Part shown: positions 10,235 to 19,822 of the stretch, one piece after another
Numbering within the stretch: the stretch's first letter is position 1
How the letters are laid out: every line of letters begins with the position of its first letter
Source of the DNA: Chaetomium olivaceum
Taxonomy: Eukaryota; Ascomycota; Sordariomycetes; Sordariales; Chaetomiaceae
Direction of reading: 5' to 3'
DNA: 29,667 nt
NCBI GenBank assembly: GCA_039881045.1
Contig: JAYWVB010000105.1
Span: 1 to 29,667 of the forward strand
The notes under the pieces: generated by a model
What the model was told of the DNA's origin: nothing
The model's input: the letters and a program-made list of their open reading frames with translations, nothing else
The model's database searches: none
Program-made: the position numbers and the translations under genes

Positions 10235-11580
10235 TCACCGTGGCTTTCTGGCTGTGAAGATATGCCTGGAACTAGTCAGCGTGCTCTGTCCTCCTGTCGC
10301 TTGCGTTGGTGGGGACGGCATGTGTGGTGTGGGTGAGGTGTGCCGTTGTGTGACTTACAATGTGCAGTATGCGCGCACACTGTTGCTGTAAACTTCGCCC
10401 CTAGCCTTTTCGGCCAGCTCTTCCACCTCAGCGGGGGTTCGACCATGGCCTCGACACAAAGGCGCCAAGCTGAGTGGCTGGAAAGCTTGTCGCACCCCGA
10501 GGTTAAACCAGCGGCCAAGTTCTCTGTTGTGTACCTCGGTAGGCCAACCATTAAGAGGCAGCTGGATTACCTCCTCCTTAATCTCGTCGAAACCGACGTC
10601 TGCTAGTCGCTGCTTGGTGAGGTTGCTGTCCAAGCGTATCGGGCGGCCGAAGCTGTCCATGGCATCCATAAGCTCGTTCGCCCACTGCACAACGTAGCCG
10701 TCTCGGCGCAAGGAACCGTCATCGCTACGGGGGGTCCAGTCAATCTCGACCTGCTCGAAGTAGCCATAATAGGGTTTCAGGTGCCTTTGGGGTTGTCAAC
10801 AAAGCTCATGCTTCTTGTGAATCAAGGGGCTCACCTGTAAATCTCGGCGTATACGCGAGGCCAGTTGCTGATACTGCCGTTGAGAGCGCGCATATGAATG
10901 AGATCCCAGGAGCCTGGCTCCAGATCCTGCCACCTGTCTTCGATATCCTTCTGCAGGAAGCGCATGTTGGCAGGAATGCTAAAAACATGTCAACACGATG
11001 ACCTGGCGGGAAGGAGATAGGTATAACGGACAATTCCGGTTGAATGTAGTTCAGATCGACGCCCACATGGATTCCACCGGGGTATTTACTTCTCGGCAAG
11101 ACAGCGTTAGCGGGCGAGCCCAACGGAAAGCGCGCACGAGCAAACTCACTCGGCCATGTCGATGCCCCAGATTCCTGTCCCGCAACCCAGGTCTAGGACG
11201 CGAGGCGTTTCCTGGTTGTGAAGGGGGGCGCTATGACTCGCATCTCGGCGCGCAACCAGAAAGACTTTGTGAAAGACGTCTAGTCTCTCCAGCTCGGTCT
11301 TGACTAGGGATTAGCGTCGCCACACGAAATAAAAGAGATGGGGGGGAAAGGGGATGGGCTCACTTCGTCGATGGGAAACATGTACTTCCCCTTCTTAAAG
11401 GTACCATACCACCGGCCGTTCTCGGCATATACCTCTTGGTAGGTCCTGTTTGGCGGCACTCCATTGGGGCTGCAGGAGGGTGGCCGCAGTCAGCTCCATG
11501 CTTGCGGTTTTGCGGTTTTGTGGTTTGTGGCGGAACCAAGCTTACATATGGCCCCTGAAAGGCTGGGAATCCATTGCCAT
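10235..11580 (-). CDS. LaeA-like SAM-dependent methyltransferase (7 exons, 316 aa)
   Basis: Exons on the minus strand: 11580-11546, 11469-11364, 11298-11150, 11091-11032, 10978-10835, 10784-10359 and 10265-10235 (951 nt, all phases agree). The six introns are 50-93 nt, with branch sites such as GCTGAC and GCTAAC. The protein has the fungal LaeA/UMTA layout: NRTYQEVYAENGRWYG (19-34), KYMFPIDE (40-47), SAM motif I VLDLGCGTGIWGIDMAE (81-97), acidic GVDLNYIQPE (107-116), WDLIHMRALNGSISNWP (141-157), HLKPYYGYFEQVEID (166-180), and the end AYCTLHIFTARKPR. Relatives include LaeA, which works with velvet proteins in the nucleus on secondary metabolism and development; substrates of most members are unknown. 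I cannot tell a LaeA orthologue from one of its many paralogues. Length is near the family norm. The second in-frame Met (codon 3) could also start. No biosynthetic cluster lies nearby. Confidence 0.92.
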
Positions 11581-11624
11581 GGCTGGACCAGTGGTAGACG
11601 CACGCGCACTTTTGAGGGGTGGCT

Positions 11625-11687
11625 CATGGACAGCGGCTAAGGGTTGTTTGGCCGTTGATGACAAGACGAGATCAGAGGCAACTGCAT
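11625..11687 (-). promoter_or_regulatory. Upstream start codons in the probable leader of the methyltransferase gene
   Basis: ATG at 11687 opens a 16-codon uORF (MQLPLISS...) ending at TAG 11637. A second ATG at 11627 is out of frame with the main start at 11580 and reads through it without a stop, so it would be an overlapping uORF. Both lie between the CT-rich promoter tract and the main ATG. Whether they are transcribed depends on the start site, which is not visible. Confidence 0.4.
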
Positions 11688-11749
11688 AAGCTGTATGTTA
11701 GGTTTCGGCCACCAGTAGTGGATAGGTATAATCTAACGGGCGTAACCTA

Positions 11750-12060
11750 GAAGTTGATAATGTGTTTGGGGAAAGAGTAAATGATGGAAAAAACAGCAAA
11801 AGGGGGCTTGACGCGCAAGCCGAGAGATGCTCTTTGTCGTCGAGAGCGTGAATGAGATGAGATGATGCTGGCAGTTGATGAAAAAGTAAATCTTGAGAAA
11901 AGAAAGGAAGCAAGGAAGGAAGAGAGAATGGGACGTGTGGGAAGGAAGGAAGGAAACAAACTGACTCGAGCTCGAACTCGGATGAAAAGCAAGGAAAGAA
12001 CAATAAATAAATTCACGAGACAGCAATTGCTCACCTTGCTTGAACTTGAGCTCGTGACGC
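11750..12060 (-). promoter_or_regulatory. CT-rich promoter tract of the methyltransferase gene
   Basis: On the minus strand this stretch is pyrimidine-rich with repeated CTTCCTTCCTT blocks (11890-11960), the pattern commonly seen near transcription starts of filamentous fungi. It sits 170-480 bases upstream of the start codon. Placement is by composition only. Confidence 0.45.
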
Positions 12061-12403
12061 TGCGATGGAGGATTGGCTAGAGACATACGCGGCCGGCATT
12101 CGACGTGGCCGCAAAGTGGCCAGCCCTCGCGTTATATGATAAGCAGAACGCGGTTGGAGTTGAAATTGCGGTCGATGTGGTCGATGCGGGTGACCATGGG
12201 CCAACAACGCCCTGGTTTCGGTTGTGCTGTTTGTGGACCGGGAAAGGAAGTGGCAGGGGCGCCTTTAAAATCCTCGACGTCGCAATGATGCAGAGCCAGG
12301 GGGGGAACCGGCAGGGAAAATCAGCGTTACCGTATATACGTACGGGGTGAGAGTATGTAATTGTATCTGGGGTCACGCCCTATGTAAGGTGAGGTACGGA
12401 TAT

Positions 12404-12421
12404 GTACCTGCAGTCAGGTAC
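12404..12421. repeat. Perfect inverted repeat, 7-bp arms
   Basis: GTACCTG and CAGGTAC are separated by CAGT, forming a perfect 7-4-7 inverted repeat. It lies about 820 bases upstream of the methyltransferase start. It could be a dimeric factor site or chance. Confidence 0.5.
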
Positions 12422-12442
12422 AGGGTGGTTCTTGAGGGAACC

Positions 12443-12825
12443 TGGAAGGTAAGGTATGAGGTAACTCCTGAGGGCCCCGGGCATGGGTTGTGGGAAGGAG
12501 CGGGCTCTTCCGCGATGGTGCGAGCCTGAGGCGCGTGCTGGCGACTCTTTGACCGGTGTGGTTCACAAAGAACATGGGCGCCTACACAGTGGAGCGATCA
12601 TTACCCGCCCATCCATCAAACCAGACCGTCCCAGTTTTGGTGTGAAACCCAGGGTTCAGGGTTCGGCGGGATTCGCGCAGAAGAAGGTGCGGGAGGCTGT
12701 GTGGGGTTCCCGCAAGATCCCGAACGAAAGAGGTTGGTTGGGGGAAAGGAGCTGCGCCCGAAACTCGCAGAGCCGAGAGAATTACGAATTACCGTGTATG
12801 TATGTACTGTGGAAGGTAAGGTATG
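12443..12825 (+). repeat. Pair of 16-base direct repeats
   Basis: TGGAAGGTAAGGTATG occurs at 12443-12458 and again, identical, at 12810-12825. The 350 bases between hold no recognised gene. Confidence 0.7.
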
Positions 12826-14000
12826 GGAAAGGGAAACAGCTCGCATCGTCAGGGAGCTTTAGTGTGGACGGGAGTGGTGGGCTGGAAAGCTGGGGGCGCG
12901 TTGTAAAAAGAAAGAACCAAAAAAAAAATGGGAAACTGAGAAAACAAGCTGAAGCTCAAGGTGCGTCCGTCGGAGTGTTTGCCGGCTTTCTTTCCTTTCC
13001 CCTCAAGCCGTCCCAATGGCCTGGGTGCGTTGCCAACAGGGCCCCGTCGCAGGGCTTTTCCGCCCTACCTTAGGTAGTTCCCGCTCCCGCTCCCGTATCC
13101 GGCGTTGGCACAGTACGGTACTAACCTGGGAGGTACTGTCCTTACTACCTACCTAACCAAAACCCCAGCGCAACATCGTGTGCTGACCACACTGCGCGCA
13201 ATCCCACCTGCTTCAGCCTGGTACTTGAAACACCGTTACAAGGGCGCCATACCAAACGATCCTGCACCCGTGGCGCGTTTGTTGCAGATTTCATACTCGG
13301 TCGAACGCACACTGCAGCAGAATGGGGGCCAATTCAGCGTTTCGGGCGGCAATTTGCGAGGGAGGGTTTTCCCGAACCTGGCGAACAGCGAACCACCGAA
13401 AATCGATGTTGGGTTCCATCACTGTCCGCACTGTCAAAGACGCAGGCCCCTCTCGCAAGGGAGTTGGCGTGTGGGGCACCAGACAATCTTCTGAGGTCCG
13501 TACAGATCGTACAGTGCCATTCAGCTGCGTTGGGATGGGAGACGCATGCCGCCGATGGCATCCCATGCCCTCTCTTCGCTGACGTGCGCTAGCCTCCTGC
13601 CACTTTCTCGTCTAGCGCCCCTCGATCAGCAACAACGACGCTCAAGGATCAGCTAATTTTGCCCAGAAAGACGGACCAGTCTTGTCGCAAGGGTTTCCAT
13701 GCACACAGTCGGCTGCACTGGCTGGTGACCAATGCGTGACAGCTAAACAAAGCTGAACATCGGCTCCAAGCTGTCGGGTCTGAATGTCGAACGCTACAAA
13801 AGCCAGGACCCAATCATGAGGCGATGCGTCCTGGAAATGAATGGCACGTCCTGCTGACGGGACTAATGCTGCTTAACATTGCTCACCGCTGATTGTGATA
13901 CAACCTGACCCTTTCTAACGGCACTCCGAGTGCCTCTGCCGGTACTTCGTATCTGAGGTTATTACAGAAAGGTACCTCGTTGTTGTCACGATCCGTATAA

Positions 14001-17000
14001 TCTCACCGGGGCTTGGTCCGACCAAAGGGGGGGGGGGGGATGGAAGGAAGGACCTCAAAGACTGAGATTACTGACGCCGAGTGGGTCCATCCATAAACCA
14101 TCCCACCTCAACCACCTCCTTCTGGAAGGCACGCGACGGGAGGTCCAGCTCCAGTCTCGGGCCAAAAAGCAAGAATTCGAATGCTGCCGTGCGTTAGCGT
14201 CCCATGTGACTGCCAGTGACTGCCTTTCCTCCCACCACTCTCCCTCCCCCCTTTTTGCGCGCCACTTGGGGTCGGACAACCTACGAAATCGACATTCAAC
14301 AAATTGCATCCTGACAAGCACCGGCTTCACAGATATCCCACCCGAGGTCTAGGCCTCGAGCTAGCGCCAACAACAAGCCACCATGACCACCCTCGGGATG
14401 ACGAGAAGAGCAGGGACGGCACGGCAAGGCGTATTCCCCACGCCAATCGTGGAGCAGCTTTGCAAGCCTCTTCCACACTTTCGGCAAAGCGAGACACTGC
14501 GGGGCAAACTCCATCATGCGACTCGACCCGACTCGCTGAACGAATCCGGTTTCTCTTTTGTTTCAACCGAGCATTTGTTCGTCTGGACTCGCCGACCCAA
14601 GGATCAGGATCCCAGCGTGGAAGCCCCCTCCAAACTCACCTATTCTTCTTCCGGTCGCCAAGCCATCGATCCTTTGAACCCCAGCTGCCCGTCATTCGTC
14701 AGAGCTGTCCCGACACTCTGGGACGCCCCGCTTTCGGTCTCACCAGTACCAACAGACGAACACCCTCAGCTTGACCTTGCCTGACTCGGCGCGAGGCACA
14801 GGATGACGGAACAAGGCCGCGTCACATGTACAAGATTTTCTCCCATCAAGAGATCTCCCGAAGCCGCCGCCGCTTGACGGAAACGGCGTAGTTCACGCAG
14901 TAGCTCTGTCCGTTGGTCCGTTAGTGCTTTGTGCCGCGAAATCGATCCAGTTAGACGGCTCGAATCGAGATGGGAGCCCACCTCTCGTGGTCGTCCGAGT
15001 GCCCTGAGCAGCTGGTTCCGGGTTGGCCAAGCGAGCTTGATCCGGAAGCATTCAGCCCGGACCTCCTGCGCCGCCCTCCCTGCCAAGCAGGGTCTTTGTC
15101 CTTTGCCCCCAACATGCGCTTGCGGGTATCGTTGGTTAGGTTTGACCGCTACTTCGTGGGAAAGTAACAGGATGACGTGAATCTGACCCTGTCGAGCAGT
15201 TACACAATATCCATGCGGGACTACGGCGGGGGTCGTGCAGTCCCAATCCTGGGCCGAGCCCGATGCGTCTATCTACAACCAGCCGCCCTCTTTGAGAGTG
15301 ATTGGACGATTAGCGCCTCAGAAGGATGCAAAAAGTCGAACAAACGCAGTCTCCCGTCATCCGATTCGCCATACATTGGCAAAGCGGATGCTTTTGTTTG
15401 TTGTGCCGAGTCTACAGCTTCTGGGCCGCCGTTTGTGCCCCGCGAAGCGCCTCCGCGACCTTTGCCCGTTATATTTCTTAGCCTCCGCGACATCGGCTAA
15501 CCCCATCTCCTACAGCACTTAGATGCCGGCCACTAACTATCAACCGGCGTCTTTTGTCAGCACTACTGCAGGGAACATTGTTCTTCAGATGAGCCCGAGA
15601 CTTCAGGGTGAGATCGCCCGACGTCCGACGTCCAGTTCGTCACCCCAGGCGTATCCAGTACGGCAGGCGGTGTACCGCACTGTACCGCCAACCAGCAGCC
15701 AACAAAAGATACGTACTCCGGGCCGGCGGACTGGTAACAGCACTGCCTCCCGGCTCACACTCCCGGTAGCCCCACCCCTGCCAGGGTTTACCAACCCACT
15801 GGGTCTCCCGCTTGCCGCCTTCCCCCCCTTCGCCAACAAGGCAACTTTATATGTCTCGGGCTTATGTACATGGAAGATTACAGATGCTCGCCCTCAAGTC
15901 CCGCCCCCACGAGCAGCTGGCGAATGGGCTGCTACCCGTCGACCAGAGTCTGACCGCCAACCCGGCGAGGGGCGTGCCCGTTAATATCAGGGTGAGGGGG
16001 CCGGTCTGACTAAAGAGCATTCCCTTCCCGCAGATTGGACGGAAGTACTTCCCCCCACTCCCCCCCCAAAGCAAACCGAACTACCACCACACAAAAGATG
16101 ACCATGCTGTGTGACGTTGGGTGGGGAAAGGCTATTTTGACCGCCGACTGTTGGTTGCTTGTCCGGAGACGAGGGTGGGGACGGCAACCCCAACCGACGC
16201 TGTTCTCTGGCGAGGGAGATTCCAGAGCGCAGCCCGGGAATCGCCGCCCATCTCCGGTGGGTTACTTCCGTGTTGGGGCTCGGGTGGTAGTCTGCCTTAC
16301 TAGAGGGGGCGGCTGTGCGGGAGCAAAAGAGCCCGGCAGGCATTGGGAAGGGGTATGTGGGTGGTCGCACGTAGTTATAACCTAGGTATGCAAGATTCTT
16401 CCGCTGTAGAGTGCTTTTTGGAAGGATTGCCGAGCTTTTCCAACCGTCATGACCCAGGTCAGTTGATTGGTGCCGCGGCTCCATCTAAAGGCGTTGAAGG
16501 CTAGAGTCCAGAGCTCATGGCTGTACAAGATCCCTACTTTGCTCACGCCACCAACTAGGGTCGACCACATCACATAACAGAATTTACCAGAGTATGATAC
16601 CCCTGTGCGAAATGAGTTGTTTGCACTTGGCCAAATACGAAAGCCGTTTGGTATGGGTGACCTGCCTAGATAGGTAGGTAGCTTTTAAGGGGTTACGCAT
16701 GGGATTTTTGTTGCAGAGTTTTATCGCTCGTGGGCGATTACGGTTATAATATCACTAGGCTGATCAGATATTAAATCAATGAAATCAAACTAGAGACAGA
16801 AAACTGATGTGTGTTTCTGATTTATTACTACTACAGCTCGACCACGTGCGGAACCCTCCTCTTCGGCGAAACGCACTATTTCCGACAAAATAAGATAGGA
16901 GTTAGGTTGACCTCGGCTTCTATGATTGTCTAACTCTAATCACGGTACGCCGCTCTAGCGATCGATACCACACAAGACAAATAACCTCCCAACATGCATA

Positions 17001-17138
17001 TGCATATGCCCAACCCGTTGTGTCCACCGACGCAAACGGGGGAGCTATCCCAACCCCCGGTAAAATGCATATTAGTCCAACGCAGAGAACATATTAGTCC
17101 CAGGCAACGAGAGACATGGTTCCAGAGCGGAGATAGAT
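14001..17138. other. Gene-free region between the methyltransferase and nicotinate phosphoribosyltransferase genes
   Basis: No gene was recognised. A 13-base G run is at 14027-14039. Frames of 100-165 codons occur on both strands (for example 14383-14784 plus and 15987-16484 minus) without motifs or convincing splice sites. From about 16560 the base composition becomes AT-richer towards the 3' end of the minus-strand npt1 gene. I found no tRNA or 5S rRNA by eye. Confidence 0.5.
14027..14039 (+). repeat. Poly-G tract (13 bases)
   Basis: Thirteen consecutive G, long for a homopolymer of this base and prone to sequencing or assembly length error. Confidence 0.9.
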
Positions 17139-18656
17139 TCACTGCTTCGAGGCGTCTTCCTCGCGACCCCACCTCGCCGTCTCATCGCCCCCCTCCCACG
17201 TCTTCTCGACATAGCCCAGTTCGCGCTTGACCTTTTCGACGGTCGCCTTGTCCCCGGTGTTCTTGCCGATGTTGTCACTGTCGAGATGTTAGTCATGGGA
17301 TGTCTGGCAAAAGTGGAAAGCATCTCTGAGCCTGCATCAGATGACTTACCTGATCTTGATCGCCGGGTTCCCGTCAGCAGAGCTGAGCTTGATAACGATG
17401 TTCAGGGGCGTCGACTTCTTGCCGGTCTTGGTGTTAACAAAGTCGTTTGTCAAAAACGTGCCAACACCAAACGTCGGCTGGAAGCCGGCTTCCTCCGAGA
17501 CCTGCTTGTACTCCAGGCACCGGTCGATATTCAGCGAGTCGGAAAAGACAATGACCTTCTTGTCCTGGATCCCTTGCTCGCGGTAGAACTTCCCGATGAT
17601 CTTGACAAAAGTCTTGGGGTCGCCCGAGTCCTGCCTGACGCCAGTGAAGACCTCGGCGTATGTCTTGTTGGGCTTTTGGTGGGACGCCACCGAGGGGCTG
17701 ATCGAGATGAAGGAGTCGGCAACGCTCGGCTTCCGCGCAGTGGTTGGCGAGGGCGGCTCCAGATATTCGATCGGCTTGCTGAATGCGGTCAAGAAGTCGG
17801 GGGTTCCAAACGTGTCGGTCAAGGCGATACCGAGCACGCCCTCTCCGAAGCAGCCGACCCAGTGGCGCAGCGCTTCTTCGGTGGCCTTGCGATAATCCCC
17901 AACGATAGCGGCGGTACCCATGAACCACTCATGCGCAACCGTACCGACGGGCGGGATGTTGAAGCGCATGGCCAGGTGGACGTTGCTCGTCCCCGAGAGC
18001 TTCCCAGGCAAGCCGCGCTTCTCGGCTTCCTTGCTGGCCTTGGTGAGGCCCCTAAACACCAACGCTTGGGTGTGGTAGTCTCGCCTCCGGCGGGTGCCGA
18101 ATTCCGAGAAAACGCAACCGGCCTCGAGCAGGCGCATCCCTTTCTCAAAAGCTTGGTCTTCTTGGCCCTCGTACGTCCAGTCCGGTTCCATAAACTTGAA
18201 GTACGCCTCGGACGTCAAAGAGAGGAGAGGGATCTCGTACAAGATGGCCTCAGACCAGATGCCACTGACCTTGATATCCAGGTCCCCAATGTCGGACTCG
18301 GCCCCGGTGTCTTCTCCCGTAGGCAGGAAGCTGAGTACGACTTGTTCTCTCGGACGGAGGCGGAACTCGGATAGGAACTCCAGATAGGCGGGCGACAGGT
18401 AGTGGCAGTGCTCCTTCAGGTAATACAACTCCTCGGCGGAAAGAGAGATGTTCCCGAGCTTCCTGACTTGATCTTCCAGCCAGCGGAAGGCTTTGCGAGA
18501 GAGTTTCTTTTCCGGGGTCCGGTTAGTGAAAGCGTACGTGACGGGGACATTCTTGTAGTATTTCAGGACGGCGCATTGCATCGTCAGCTTGTACAAATCG
18601 GTGTCGAGGAAGGAGATGACACCCTCGGGGTAGGGCGAAGAGCTGTTGAAATCCAT
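17139..18656 (-). CDS. npt1: Nicotinate phosphoribosyltransferase (2 exons, 481 aa)
   Basis: The enzyme makes nicotinate mononucleotide from nicotinate and PRPP, with ATP hydrolysis, in the NAD salvage (Preiss-Handler) pathway. Exons 18656-17350 and 17277-17139 join in frame (1446 nt). The 72-nt intron has GTAAGT, GACTAAC and CGACAG. Landmarks: FLDTDLYKLTMQ near the N-terminus; FGTRRRRDYHTQ, whose His195 is the probable phosphorylated histidine; GTSNVHLAMRFNIPPVGTVA; TDTFGT; GVRQDSGDP; and KVIVFSDSLN. Exon 2 supplies ISDNIGKNTGDK and ends WGREEDASKQ. A Ser/Pro-rich insert of about 30 residues (about 299-330) precedes KTYAEVFTGVRQDSGDP. ATG 18656 (context CCCATCATGG) was chosen because the frame upstream of it has only non-ATG codons. 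It is divergent from utp4 across 1.2 kb. Confidence 0.96.
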
Positions 18657-19822
18657 GATGGGAGGATGGCGGCGCTGACTCAATATCTCGATGGCGGCTG
18701 ATGTCGGGAGCGACGGCTGTTGTAAGATGGTAATGATTCCGGATGCAGAGCAATGTAGGTAGTCGAGGGCGGGTAGTCCTACACAGCCTTTCTTTCCAAG
18801 TTCCTTCGACTCACTGCACTTGACCAGCTTAGAAATGCCGAGAAGTGCAAGGCGAATGAATCACGGATAGGGAGGGGTATTATCGGTCTCTCTTTCTCGC
18901 GCTCCCAGACTTCGGGATGAGCCGGACACTGTGACTTGTGTATTCCAAAAATGAGGTAATGAGCTGTCTTCGGCCGAAAATCTGAGACCTTGGAGCTTGC
19001 TCCCCGAAACAGCTCCCTGTTTCCAGTTGTGTCTGAATGGGCTTGCCGCGGGGTAGTTACAAGATTTCCTTGCAGGAATCGATTGTCGTGGGGAAATTAA
19101 TGTCGTTTACGCCCGGTTCAGTCCTTTAGAATTGATTGAGATTTGAAGTTTGGGGTTTGAGAGAGTGTCCTTCGGCTCTGAATGCAGGGTCGTTTTCCTT
19201 AACCGGGTTGCGACTGAATGGGATGCTTCGCGACGCGCTGAGCAACCAACTCGAATGTGAGACTTGATGGGTGTTTGAGCGCGGGGCGCAGTGGGGTGAT
19301 TGCTGGGCGGACTTGGCAACCACCTCAGTGGACAAGAAAGTTGTCGATAATGCCTTGTAGCAACCCCTGAATTCTGTTGGCTCGCGAGCTGGGGACCCCA
19401 TAGGCAAAAAAAGGACAGACTTCGAGTGGAAGCTCGAGTTGTAGGGACGAAACAACAGTTCCGGAAATCTAAAGAAAGTTCCTTTTTACTCAATTTACAT
19501 TTATTTTACTTGATTTCTACTTTTATCATCAATTTTCTTCTTCTCTTCTTGTTGTGTTGTTTTTTACTTTATTTTACACGGACTTATTTTCTTTTGGAGT
19601 TCGGCCTTTTTTGGCCAGAGGGTGCTGGGAAGGTCGCTTTCCCTGACGCCCCATCTGCTATCGCGCACAGACCATAGCTTAATTCTCTGACCGGCTTCCC
19701 TCCAAAAACTTTTGGAAGCGGCAGAAAAAAAAAAGTAACTAATCGGCAGCCGCTTTTATACCTTCAGGAATTTCGGATCCGACGCCCTCCCCCGCGACCC
19801 CAGGGCTGACAACACCGGAAAG
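18657..19822. promoter_or_regulatory. Divergent promoter region of npt1 and utp4
   Basis: No gene was recognised in this 1.17-kb gap, which must hold both promoters. The segment 19480-19600 is markedly T-rich on the plus strand, unlike its surroundings. An inverted repeat at 19701-19716 and an A10 run near 19725 lie close to the utp4 start. Confidence 0.6.
19701..19716. promoter_or_regulatory. Inverted repeat upstream of utp4, RRPE-like
   Basis: TCCAAAA-AC-TTTTGGA is a perfect 7-2-7 inverted repeat 106 bases before the utp4 ATG. Its AAAAACTTTT core resembles the ribosomal-RNA-processing element (AAAAATTTT) known upstream of ribosome biogenesis genes in yeasts. The function is inferred from position and similarity only. 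Confidence 0.35.

Larger units (their letters stand above)
12061..14000. other. Gene-free region upstream of the methyltransferase promoter
   Basis: No gene was recognised. The longest frame (12483-13073 plus, 196 codons) has no domain-like segments. The stretch is rich in short GGTA/TACC-type motifs, with a hairpin at 12404-12421 and a 16-base direct repeat at 12443 and 12810, listed separately. Confidence 0.5.

Noticed and set aside
12483..13073. 196-codon plus-strand frame
   Set aside because: Composition follows local repeats and short motifs; no domain, no clear leader, no splice pattern.
14383..14784. 133-codon frame with good start context (GCCACCATGA)
   Set aside because: No recognisable motif, an overlapping frame of similar length on the same strand, and no supporting neighbours. 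An orphan gene cannot be excluded.
15987..16484. 165-codon minus-strand frame
   Set aside because: Ser/Pro/Gly-rich product without motifs, overlapping equally long frames on the other strand.
17286..18374. 362-codon plus-strand frame over npt1
   Set aside because: Antisense shadow of the conserved nicotinate phosphoribosyltransferase coding sequence.
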